Of a stretch of DNA of 5,441 nucleotides, positions 1 to 4,925 are shown in pieces. The first letter of the stretch is position 1. Every line of letters starts with the position of its first letter. The notes beneath the pieces are model-generated. The model was not told the origin of the DNA, ran no database searches, and worked only from the letters and a program-made list of their open reading frames with translations. This DNA comes from Clostridia bacterium (lineage in GTDB: Bacteria; Bacillota_A; Clostridia; Christensenellales; Borkfalkiaceae): the NCBI GenBank assembly GCA_017456945.1, contig JAFTIK010000068.1, positions 1 through 5,441 of the forward strand, in the 5' to 3' direction. Position numbers and translations under genes: made by a program.

Positions 1-263
1 ATAGCCTTTTCAACACTCTTTAAAAGAGATTTATCCCAAGGCGCAACTATAAGGCATTGACAGTCTACAACAGACATATTTCCCACTTGGTTGATAGGCG
101 TCATTTCGCCGTAATAGTCAACCATAACTTTATCTAAAACGTGGGGGTTAGCTCTGCCAACTCTTATCATAAGTAGGTCAGACTTAAACACGTTAACGCT
201 TTTTTCAAGTCTTTCGTCGTGTTCTAAAAGTATCATTTCAATTTTTTCCATATCTGCTGCCAT
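1..263 (-). CDS. frr: Ribosome recycling factor, N-terminal part (runs off left edge)
   Basis: Ribosome recycling factor acts with EF-G in the cytoplasm to split the post-termination ribosome and free it for another round. The 87 visible codons begin MAADMEKIEM and contain the family signatures in order: the first helix with IRVGRANPHVLDKV at residues 33-46, VDYYGEMTPINQV at 48-60, and the strand-loop LIVAPWDKSLLKSVEKA at 71-87. Typical RRFs have IRaGRAnP, VdYYG.pTPlnQ and PWDks in the same order. The family is about 185 residues long, so a little over half is missing beyond the edge. The start is the ATG at 261-263, preceded by TAAGGAG at 271-277 with 7-base spacing. It lies 118 bases downstream of pyrH on the same strand, a common bacterial pairing, so co-transcription is likely. 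I saw no strong terminator between the two genes. The identification is secure. Confidence 0.96.
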   Translation of the reverse strand, partial: MAADMEKIEMILLEHDERLEKSVNVFKSDLLMIRVGRANPHVLDKVMVDYYGEMTPINQVGNMSVVDCQCLIVAPWDKSLLKSVEKA

Positions 264-381
264 AATTTTTCTCCTTATAGGGTTATTTTGTGTTATATAT
301 TTAAAGTTTATTTTTTTTGTTTTTGTGAAGTGTTGCGTTATAAATTAGGTCTAATAAGAAATTTATGTCGCGGTAAAAAAG

Positions 382-1089
382 TTATTTTATCCAAGTGCCG
401 GCGCAATCTTTTTTTGTAAGCGCGTTAACTATGGAATTTTCTGCGTTTAGGTGGAATGCAAAAACGGGCAAACCATTTTCTTGGCACATTATAACCGAAG
501 ATGCGTCCATCGCCTTTAAGCCCTGAGATATAAAGTCCGCGTAAGAAATGCAATCATATCTTTTCGCGTTGGGGTTGGTTTTGGGGTCGCTATCGTAAAT
601 GCCGTCCACGTTTTTTGCAAGAAGAAGTACGTCCGCTTCCATTTCACACGCGCGAAGTGAAGCCGTAGTATCGGTAGAGAAGAATGGGCAACCCGTGCCA
701 CCGCCAAAGATAACTACTTTGCCTTCTTTTAAAGCTTTGTCTGCTTCTCGTCTGTCGTACGGTTTTGCCATGGGCATTACCGAAAAAGAAGTTTGAACGA
801 TAGCATCCACTCCGTTTGCTATAAGAGTTTCTTGTAAGCAAAGCGAATTCATAACGGTTGCAAGCATACCCATATAGTCCGCCGTGCTTCTGTTCATATC
901 AAGATTTTGTCTGCCACGCCAAAAGTTGCCACCGCCAACCACTATGCAAACTTCTGCGCCTAAATCGCGCGCGCTTTTAATTTGCAAAGCAACGGTTTTT
1001 AAAACTTCGCTATCGTAGCCCGTGCCTTTTTCGCCCGCAAGCGCTTCACCGCTGATTTTTAGCAAAACTCTTTTATACAAAGCTTTCAT
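382..1089 (-). CDS. pyrH: Uridylate (UMP) kinase
   Basis: Bacterial UMP kinase phosphorylates UMP to UDP with ATP, an essential cytoplasmic step of pyrimidine nucleotide synthesis. It belongs to the amino acid kinase fold and usually forms hexamers. The 235 residues match the usual family length. Visible signatures: KISGEAL at 11-17 (ATP phosphate binding), VVGGGNFWRGR at 50-60, DYMGMLATVMNSL at 71-83 (UMP side), GGGTGCPFFSTDTTASLRA at 129-147, and LLAKNVDGIYDSDPK at 156-170, followed by MDASS at 194-198. The usual glycine-asparagine in GTGNPFF is GTGCPFF here, a mild variation. The ATG at 1087-1089 has only a weak Shine-Dalgarno (GGGAAG, about 1102-1107), but homology starts directly at the N-terminus (MKALYKRVLLKISGEAL), which supports it. 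A good promoter lies about 120 bases upstream. frr follows on the same strand. rpsB and tsf, the frequent upstream partners, are absent here. Confidence 0.97.
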   Translation of the reverse strand: MKALYKRVLLKISGEALAGEKGTGYDSEVLKTVALQIKSARDLGAEVCIVVGGGNFWRGRQNLDMNRSTADYMGMLATVMNSLCLQETLIANGVDAIVQTSFSVMPMAKPYDRREADKALKEGKVVIFGGGTGCPFFSTDTTASLRACEMEADVLLLAKNVDGIYDSDPKTNPNAKRYDCISYADFISQGLKAMDASSVIMCQENGLPVFAFHLNAENSIVNALTKKDCAGTWIK

Positions 1090-1206
1090 ATTTATTTCTT
1101 CCCGTTTATTTTTTTGTTAGTGTTTTGGTTTTATACGGCGCGATAACGCACACGTTTATTTTTTGCGCTTTATAACCATACTATCCCAAGTTTACCATCT
1201 TTATAT

Positions 1207-1235
1207 ATTATACAATATATTTATCCATTTGTAAA
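1207..1235 (-). promoter_or_regulatory. Sigma-A type promoter for pyrH(-frr)
   Basis: Read on the minus strand, TTTACA (1230-1235) is followed by a 17-base spacer and a perfect TATAAT (1207-1212). Transcription would start near 1200, giving pyrH a leader of about 110 bases. I found no convincing riboswitch or attenuator in that leader, only a 4-bp hairpin AACG-TGTG-CGTT. The surrounding DNA is very AT-rich, where chance -10 boxes are common, but the spacing and the five-of-six -35 match make this a good candidate. Confidence 0.7.
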
Positions 1236-1253
1236 TATTTAATTTCAATTTTT

Positions 1254-1283
1254 TTGCCAAAAATATTAAAAAAATAATAAAAT
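1254..1283 (+). promoter_or_regulatory. Possible promoter for the candidate structured RNA
   Basis: TTGCCA (1254-1259) is separated by 18 bases from TAAAAT (1278-1283); each box matches five of six consensus positions. A transcript would begin near 1290, run through the paired region 1313-1486 and stop at the hairpin 1491-1528. The segment is almost pure A and T, so a chance match is quite possible. It points away from the pyrH promoter. Confidence 0.25.
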
Positions 1284-1312
1284 ATCAATAATTTTTAATT
1301 TTTGTTCATTCC

Positions 1313-1528
1313 TTAAGGCAAAGGTGCGGTTATTTGCAATATATTTTTAAGCATAATTATCGCAAGCAAAAATGGTAATCGCTAAAATAAACATAAAAAT
1401 TCTTGCAAAAAATATCACTTTATATAAAGGGGTAAATCACTTGCAAATTTGCGGGTATAAAATTTTGCGCATCTTGATTGCCGTAAAAAACAAAAGTGGG
1501 GATAATCGCGTTATAGCCCCACTTTTTT
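1313..1528 (+). ncRNA. Candidate structured small RNA ending in an intrinsic terminator
   Basis: GGCAA (1317-1321) followed by AGGTGCG (1322-1328) can pair with CGCATCT (1468-1474) and TTGCC (1478-1482), leaving only a TGA bulge. TTA at 1313-1315 extends the stem to TAA at 1484-1486 across one A-G mismatch, for about 15 pairs closing a region of about 174 bases. Inside it, ATTTGCAA (1332-1339) can pair with TTGCAAAT (1441-1448). One pair is G-T on the plus strand and would be C-A on the other, which favours a plus-strand transcript. The terminator hairpin begins five bases after the closing stem. A long closing stem with an internal loop is reminiscent of 6S RNA, but I recognise no family signature, so no name is given. 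Coincidental pairing in AT-rich DNA remains possible. Confidence 0.33.
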
Positions 1529-1529
1529 G
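1486..1529. terminator. Bidirectional hairpin terminator, repeat copy 1
   Basis: AAAAGTGGGG (1492-1501) pairs perfectly with CCCCACTTTT (1517-1526). An inner ATAA/TTAT pairing (1502-1505 with 1511-1514) around TCGCG extends the stem across a two-base AG bulge. A run of T ends the plus-strand side (1523-1528), and the A run before the stem gives a T-rich tail on the other strand, so it can stop transcription in both directions. On the minus strand it lies about 157 bases after the spoIVFB-like stop; on the plus strand it would end the candidate RNA. A copy with one mismatch over about 44 bases lies at 3985-4028. Confidence 0.85.
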
Positions 1530-1685
1530 TTAAAAAAATTGCAAAATATAAAAATAAAAGTTAAAAAGTATTAAGTGTGCCGTTGGTAATTATACTTGAT
1601 TTGCTAATTTTTTGGCTCAGCGGCAAAGAAAACTCATGTTTTTAATAGAGAAGAAAACAGCGGGGTAAAAGATTATGCTCATTTT

Positions 1686-2552
1686 TTAGGCAGTAGTTTT
1701 ATAAGAATAGGGAAAAATATCTTTAATAATATCTTCAAGCTTATCGTAAAGCCTGTAAGAAGAAAGAATTTTTTCACATTCGCTATAATCGTAATAACCC
1801 AAAAGTTCGCCGTTTGGACTTATTACTTCCATTGTGAAAAAGCAGTTTACTTGGGTAAGGGCAATAATTTCTTTAAGCTTTAAGTCGCTTTTAACTATAA
1901 AGTGTTTGCACTCTTTAATTTTAATTGCGCTAATGCTACGGCTAAAAAAAGTGCGCACGTATGCGCTTTCTTTTGACCTTTTTGCCCACCCTGCAACCAA
2001 AAATAGGCTAAAAAACAAAAGTGAAAGATTAGTTTTTCGTATGCAAACGGAATATATAAATAGCGCAAGAAGCAAAAGGGAAATAATAATGCTTATTGCA
2101 ACCGTAACCTTTAAGGCTGTTTTGCGTTTAAAGCGGAGCGAAAGGGTAGCGCAAACAATTCTTCCACCGTCTAACGGGTATGCGGGAAGTAAATTTATTG
2201 CAAATACGCACAAGTTAGAAAAAACCACGCTATCAAGATAGGGGTAAAGTTCGGGCATAAGCCACCAAAGCGCCAAAAAAACAAGGCAAACGAAAAGGTT
2301 AAAAAGCGGGCCAAAAAAGGCTACTTTAATTTCATCTTTATAAGAAAGTCCCTCTATAGCGCTATTAACTACTGCTCCGTAGGGCATAAGGGATATTTTA
2401 TTCATCTTATACCCAAGTTGTTCAAGCGCAAAAGAATGCCCGATTTCATGTATTAGTGCGGTAAGCGTAAAGTTTAAAAATAAAAATACTTTGCCGGTGA
2501 AAGCAAAGTATAATCCAAATAAGAAAAATAGTGGATGAATACTTATTTTCAT
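1686..2552 (-). CDS. spoIVFB: SpoIVFB-like intramembrane zinc metalloprotease (M50, site-2 protease family)
   Basis: A polytopic membrane protease of the M50 family. In Bacillus, SpoIVFB sits in the outer forespore membrane and cuts pro-sigma-K to activate late mother-cell transcription. The length here is 288 residues, close to the Bacillus protein. Visible features: hydrophobic N-terminal segments; zinc motif HEIGH at 35-39 in the second segment; LMPYGAVV at 55-62; FFGPLFNLFVCL at 79-90; and the third zinc ligand region NLLPAYPLDGGR at 120-131 with D128. Two more hydrophobic segments follow at about 148-170 and 178-190. The C-terminal part (about 210-285) resembles a CBS-type regulatory domain, as SpoIVFB has. 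The ATG at 2550-2552 shares its A with the TAA of the upstream gene and has no clear Shine-Dalgarno, so translational coupling is likely. The M50 assignment is secure; the SpoIVFB role rests on domain layout and on its SpoIVFA-like neighbour. Confidence 0.88.
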   Translation of the reverse strand: MKISIHPLFFLFGLYFAFTGKVFLFLNFTLTALIHEIGHSFALEQLGYKMNKISLMPYGAVVNSAIEGLSYKDEIKVAFFGPLFNLFVCLVFLALWWLMPELYPYLDSVVFSNLCVFAINLLPAYPLDGGRIVCATLSLRFKRKTALKVTVAISIIISLLLLALFIYSVCIRKTNLSLLFFSLFLVAGWAKRSKESAYVRTFFSRSISAIKIKECKHFIVKSDLKLKEIIALTQVNCFFTMEVISPNGELLGYYDYSECEKILSSYRLYDKLEDIIKDIFPYSYKTTA

Positions 2553-3343
2553 TATTTGTTAAAGATAATAGAATTTTCTACCGCTGCATAGTCGGTTATA
2601 AGACTTTCGCCGTTATAAAGATAAACCTTTGCGGTGTTTTTAACGTAGCCAAGTGGCATATTGCGTGTAACTTGCTCTCCGCTGGCAAAATAAACAAGGT
2701 CTAACCCCTCGGTTACGCTTGAAAAACTTTCGCTGTGCTTAACGGTTACGGTATAAGTTCCATCCGTTGCCTTTTCCACTTTAACCACTTCGCCTTCGCA
2801 AACAGGGTAAAGCGAATATTCGCCGGTGATGCCGATTTCGCCTTCACAAACGGTAACACCGCTTTGATCGCCAACTGGCAAAGTAAGCGTAAAATCTTCG
2901 TAAGAGCGATTGTCTTCTAACGTTTGATCGTTAAAGAACACACTTTTAAATAAAGTGTTCATACCGCTGTGTTCCCAAAATACGTTGGTTAGTATTATTG
3001 CAGAAATTAGCGCGAACACAGCAACCACCTGTGCAGAAATAACAGCGCTTTTAATTTTTTCTTTCTTTGCGATTTTTTTGTCGTATACGGCAAGCGCGCT
3101 GGCTTTATTGTTTGCTTTTTCGCTACTTGATAAATTTTTATCCTTGTTTTTACAGTTATTTTTTTCGTTACATTCTTCTTCGCAAAAAATGTTAGCATCT
3201 TCATCTTCGCTTTGTTTAATCGCCTTATTTACCGCGTTAATTACCTTTTTCTTTTTAAAAAAAGAGCGTTTTCGTTTAAAAGAATATTCGCAGGTAGAAG
3301 TTGGCACTTCAATCATTTTTGCGTATTCTAAACCGTTATCCAT
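2552..3343 (-). CDS. spoIVFA: SpoIVFA-like membrane protein with degenerate LytM/M23 domain
   Basis: A 263-residue single-pass membrane protein. Residues 1-97 are charged and rich in K, E, N and S, with a short Cys cluster (C54, C58, C64); a hydrophobic segment spans about 98-121; residues about 160-240 form a beta-rich LytM/M23-like domain (YPVCEGEVVKVEKATDG, TVTVKHSESFSSV, then LVYFASGEQVTRNMPLG). The catalytic residues expected in an active M23 peptidase are missing: the HxxxD region reads GITGEYSLYP and the HxH position reads TEGL. That pattern fits SpoIVFA, which anchors and regulates SpoIVFB rather than cutting peptidoglycan. The gene directly precedes the spoIVFB-like gene and overlaps it by one base. 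The start is the ATG at 3341-3343; an upstream TTG at 3358 would extend the frame by five codons but overlaps the ribosome binding site. Sequence similarity alone is weak, so the name leans on architecture and context. Confidence 0.75.
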   Translation of the reverse strand: MDNGLEYAKMIEVPTSTCEYSFKRKRSFFKKKKVINAVNKAIKQSEDEDANIFCEEECNEKNNCKNKDKNLSSSEKANNKASALAVYDKKIAKKEKIKSAVISAQVVAVFALISAIILTNVFWEHSGMNTLFKSVFFNDQTLEDNRSYEDFTLTLPVGDQSGVTVCEGEIGITGEYSLYPVCEGEVVKVEKATDGTYTVTVKHSESFSSVTEGLDLVYFASGEQVTRNMPLGYVKNTAKVYLYNGESLITDYAAVENSIIFNK

Positions 3344-3351
3344 TTTTTTAG

Positions 3352-3356
3352 CCTCC
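3352..3356 (-). promoter_or_regulatory. Ribosome binding site fixing the spoIVFA-like start
   Basis: On the minus strand GGAGG is followed by an 8-base spacer and ATG (3343-3341). A TTG two bases upstream of GGAGG is in frame, but using it would place the Shine-Dalgarno inside the coding sequence. The ATG is therefore the real start and the protein has 263 residues, not 268. Confidence 0.85.
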
Positions 3357-3370
3357 AAATTTCTTGCTAT

Positions 3371-3399
3371 ACAATATGCTATAAAAAATAAAAATAGAA
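3371..3399 (-). promoter_or_regulatory. Possible sigma-E-like promoter of the spoIVF operon
   Basis: On the minus strand TTCTATT (3393-3399), a 14-base spacer and CATATTGT (3371-3378) resemble the sigma-E layout known from Bacillus (roughly kmATATT, 13-15 bases, CATACAnT), matching five of seven and six of eight positions. A transcript would start near 3364, about 20 bases before the ATG, which fits the Shine-Dalgarno position. Bacillus spoIVF is sigma-E controlled. No good sigma-A promoter was seen for this operon, but the match is imperfect. Confidence 0.3.
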
Positions 3400-3415
3400 C
3401 GCGCGGCGCATAGGG

Positions 3416-3444
3416 TTTACTTAAATTTTTAAAAATGTTATAAT
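3416..3444 (+). promoter_or_regulatory. Promoter of the DUF2726 gene with extended -10
   Basis: TTTACT (3416-3421), a 17-base spacer and a perfect TATAAT (3439-3444), preceded by TG one base before the -10 (3436-3437), form an extended -10 sigma-A promoter. Transcription would start near 3451, leaving a leader of about 20 bases that carries AAGGCGG (3458-3464), a one-off version of AAGGAGG, seven bases before the ATG at 3472. Confidence 0.8.
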
Positions 3445-3471
3445 AAGAAAAATTTTTAAGGCGGGTTTGGT

Positions 3472-3981
3472 ATGTTAAGCATATTACTTACTGGGGAAAA
3501 TCAAGGTCATATTATAGCGGTTATAACGGCTGTTATAATAATAGCGGTAATTTTGCTATCTATAAAGGTTATATTTGCAAAAAAGAACAAAGCGAAATAT
3601 TTTGTTAAAGAAAGTCTTTTAACCCCAACCGAAATTAAATATTACGATATTATTCGTTCTATAATAGGCAATAATTTTTTGCTTTTACCGCAAATAAATT
3701 TGGCGTCCGTCATAGATAAAAAGGGCGGTTCTAATTTTAGAAGCGAACTTTTTAGAAACGTAGATTTTGGAATTTTCGATTATGATTTTCACCCCATTGC
3801 CCTTATTGAAATTAACGATAATTCGCATTTCAGAAAGGATAGAATAGAGCGCGACGAAAAGGTTTTAGATATTTGTAAACGCGCTAAAATACCTTTAGTT
3901 ACCTTTTGGGTAAAGGACGGTATAAACTACAATCAAATGGCAAAACAGTTATACGTTGCAATAAACGGCAAAAGAAAATAG
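3472..3981 (+). CDS. Membrane-anchored DUF2726 domain protein
   Basis: A 169-residue protein. A hydrophobic segment at about 13-36 is followed by positively charged residues, so the rest should face the cytoplasm. The soluble part (about 50-150) matches DUF2726, a poorly characterised domain related to the restriction-endonuclease-like fold. It begins LTPTEIKYYDII (50-61), followed by VDFGIFD (97-103) with D98, ALIEINDNSHFRKDRIERDEK (110-130) with E113, H119 and D128, and the closing strand IPLVTFWV (140-147). The D, E-x-N/D, S-H and RD pattern is what the family shows. Family members are often fused to helicase, topoisomerase-type zinc finger or membrane segments; no such extra domain is present here. 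It is a single gene with its own promoter and a strong terminator a few bases after its stop, divergent from the spoIVF operon. Nuclease activity is a suggestion from the fold only. Confidence 0.85.
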   Translation: MLSILLTGENQGHIIAVITAVIIIAVILLSIKVIFAKKNKAKYFVKESLLTPTEIKYYDIIRSIIGNNFLLLPQINLASVIDKKGGSNFRSELFRNVDFGIFDYDFHPIALIEINDNSHFRKDRIERDEKVLDICKRAKIPLVTFWVKDGINYNQMAKQLYVAINGKRK

Positions 3982-3984
3982 CAT

Positions 3985-4028
3985 AAAAACAAAAGTGGGG
4001 TTAATCGCGTTATAGCCCCACTTTTTTG
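3985..4028. terminator. Bidirectional hairpin terminator, repeat copy 2
   Basis: AAAAGTGGGG (3991-4000) pairs with CCCCACTTTT (4016-4025), followed by a run of T to 4027. It begins four bases after the DUF2726 stop and ends that transcript. Even the loop matches copy 1 at 1486-1529; the only difference is T at 4001 instead of A at 1502. That change weakens the inner ATAA/TTAT pairing by one base pair. Confidence 0.9.
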
Positions 4029-4098
4029 GTTTTATTAAAATATAGTCGTATTTTGTAATATAAATGGCAAAAAAATATAAGTCTTTTTGAAATACGTA

Positions 4099-4127
4099 TT
4101 GACAAAAGCATAGTATAGTGATACAAT
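4099..4127 (+). promoter_or_regulatory. Near-consensus sigma-A promoter of the lipoprotein-hydrolase locus
   Basis: A perfect TTGACA (4099-4104), a 17-base spacer and TACAAT (4122-4127, five of six) form the best promoter in the window. The start would be near 4134, leaving a leader of about 22 bases with AAAGGAG (4143-4149) six bases before the ATG at 4156. Such strong initiation signals argue that the frame-broken gene behind it was expressed until recently, or still is. Confidence 0.88.
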
Positions 4128-4155
4128 GGGTGGAAATGGGATAAAGGAGAAAAAA

Positions 4156-4880
4156 ATGAAAAGAATAAAAAAATAACAAGTATTGCGCTTATTACAATTT
4201 TATGTTTTTCTATTTTAGGTTGTTATGGAGATTTCTTTGAAAATTGTTTAAATAAAACTATATATCGAAAAAGTATTGAACAAGGGAAATTTGAAATTGA
4301 AAAACAACTGCAAGTATTAGATGCATTTCCTAAAGAAGTTGAAGGATACAAATTAAAACTTGATTATACAAAAAAATTACATAAAACAGATAATAGTTGG
4401 GTTGAGTTAAACAACAACATGAAAAAACATAATTATACTACTGAATATAATGGTATAACTGCAACTGTGGAAGTTATGTCATATGAGGTAATAGATTCAG
4501 AGGTTTATACTATTTTTTCTTTGAAAGAATATTATCAGAATGAAATAATAACTGAAAAAGAAGCTATAATACGTCGAAGACGCATAAATAAAGAATATTA
4601 CGTAATAGATGGTGAATATGATATTTTATTGTATGTTCATTCTTTATATTGTGTTGATGGTGTATGGTTTTATATAGGGGTAAGTTCAAATCAGATATAT
4701 CGTTTTCTTCCATATTATACAGCTTGTTATAATTTTCCACCGTTATTTTATTTAATCGATTTCGAAAACGAAGAAATATATTATGCAGGCTATGCAGACG
4801 GGTGGTATGAAAATGCAGAAGCAATGAACTATAGGGGTAACACGGTGTTTTATTATGGCGTAAAAGTTGAAAAAGAGTAA
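4156..4880 (+). pseudogene. Predicted lipoprotein gene with a -1 frame break after codon 6
   Basis: Translation from the well-placed ATG at 4156 (AAAGGAG at 4143-4149) gives MKRIKK and then TAA at 4174-4176. If the frame moves back by one at the A run, or the run has eight A instead of seven, the protein continues for 235 more residues (4173-4877), 241 in total. The joined N-terminus is a lipoprotein signal: KRIKK, a hydrophobic stretch ITSIALITILCFSILGC, and lipobox ILGC with the lipidated Cys at 23 (codon at 4221). The mature part is about 219 residues, rich in Tyr, Glu, Lys and Asn; I recognise no domain. Calling only the frame from ATG 4419 would remove the signal peptide and leave 153 residues with no Shine-Dalgarno. 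The 235-codon open frame shows no other damage, so the break is recent, variable, an error, or bypassed. A secreted hydrolase gene follows 45 bases later. Function unknown. Confidence 0.75.
4167..4173 (+). other. Seven-A tract / A_AAA_AAA heptamer at the frame break
   Basis: In the frame of the ATG at 4156 this reads A AAA AAA followed at once by TAA. That is the phase of the X_XXY_YYZ heptamer used for programmed -1 frameshifting in dnaX and many IS elements, and the -1 frame is exactly the open one. One extra A would restore the frame as well. The initiator Shine-Dalgarno lies 17 bases upstream, farther than the roughly 10-14 bases of known stimulators, and I see no strong hairpin downstream. 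Confidence 0.6.
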
Positions 4881-4896
4881 GTTTATTCTTTATTAT
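4867..4896 (+). promoter_or_regulatory. Weak possible promoter before the hydrolase gene
   Basis: TTGAAA (4867-4872), 18 bases, and TATTAT (4891-4896) overlap the end of the lipoprotein gene. Both boxes match five of six positions, but the region is AT-rich and the hydrolase gene is only 45 bases from the previous stop, so read-through from 4099-4127 may suffice. Confidence 0.2.
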
Positions 4897-4925
4897 ATAT
4901 AACAACAAGGGAGGCTTTAAAACAA

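Larger units (their letters stand above)
1090..1685. other. 596-base stretch without a protein gene
   Basis: Neither strand shows a plausible coding region here: open frames are short and lack ribosome binding sites. From left to right it holds the pyrH leader (1090-1200), the pyrH promoter (1207-1235), a candidate plus-strand promoter (1254-1283), a region whose ends can pair into a long bulged stem (1313-1486), and a strong bidirectional hairpin terminator (1486-1529). The last 157 bases (1529-1685) are the untranslated tail after the spoIVFB-like gene, in which I recognise nothing. Confidence 0.7.

Noticed and set aside
340..366. ATAAATT/AATTTAT inverted repeat between pyrH and frr, considered as a terminator
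   Set aside because: The seven pairs are all A-T with a 13-base loop and no adjacent T run on the gene strand; too weak to end transcription.
1617..1682. 21-codon minus-strand frame just after the SpoIVFB-like stop
   Set aside because: It has no ribosome binding site and no recognisable sequence; too short to support.
1834..2241. 135-codon plus-strand open frame opposite the M50 gene
   Set aside because: It lies wholly inside the well-supported spoIVFB-like gene on the other strand, and its residues are a by-product of that gene's codon pattern.
2955..3413. 152-codon plus-strand open frame opposite the SpoIVFA-like gene
   Set aside because: It overlaps the supported gene antiparallel; its Leu/Phe/Ser-rich sequence is the complement of Lys/Glu-rich codons.
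1486..4028. A transposon bounded by the two 44-base repeats
   Set aside because: The repeats are terminator hairpins in direct orientation, the segment has no transposase or integrase, and its genes are chromosomal core or divergent single genes.
3949..4179. 76-codon minus-strand open frame
   Set aside because: It runs across the terminator, the promoter at 4099-4127 and the lipoprotein start; it is not compatible with those signals.
4419..4880. ATG at 4419 as the true start of the lipoprotein-region gene
   Set aside because: No Shine-Dalgarno precedes it, and the same frame extends upstream through a complete lipoprotein signal to the promoter-proximal ATG.
4564..4908. 114-codon minus-strand open frame
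   Set aside because: It is antisense to the lipoprotein frame, has no ribosome binding site and shows no recognisable motif.
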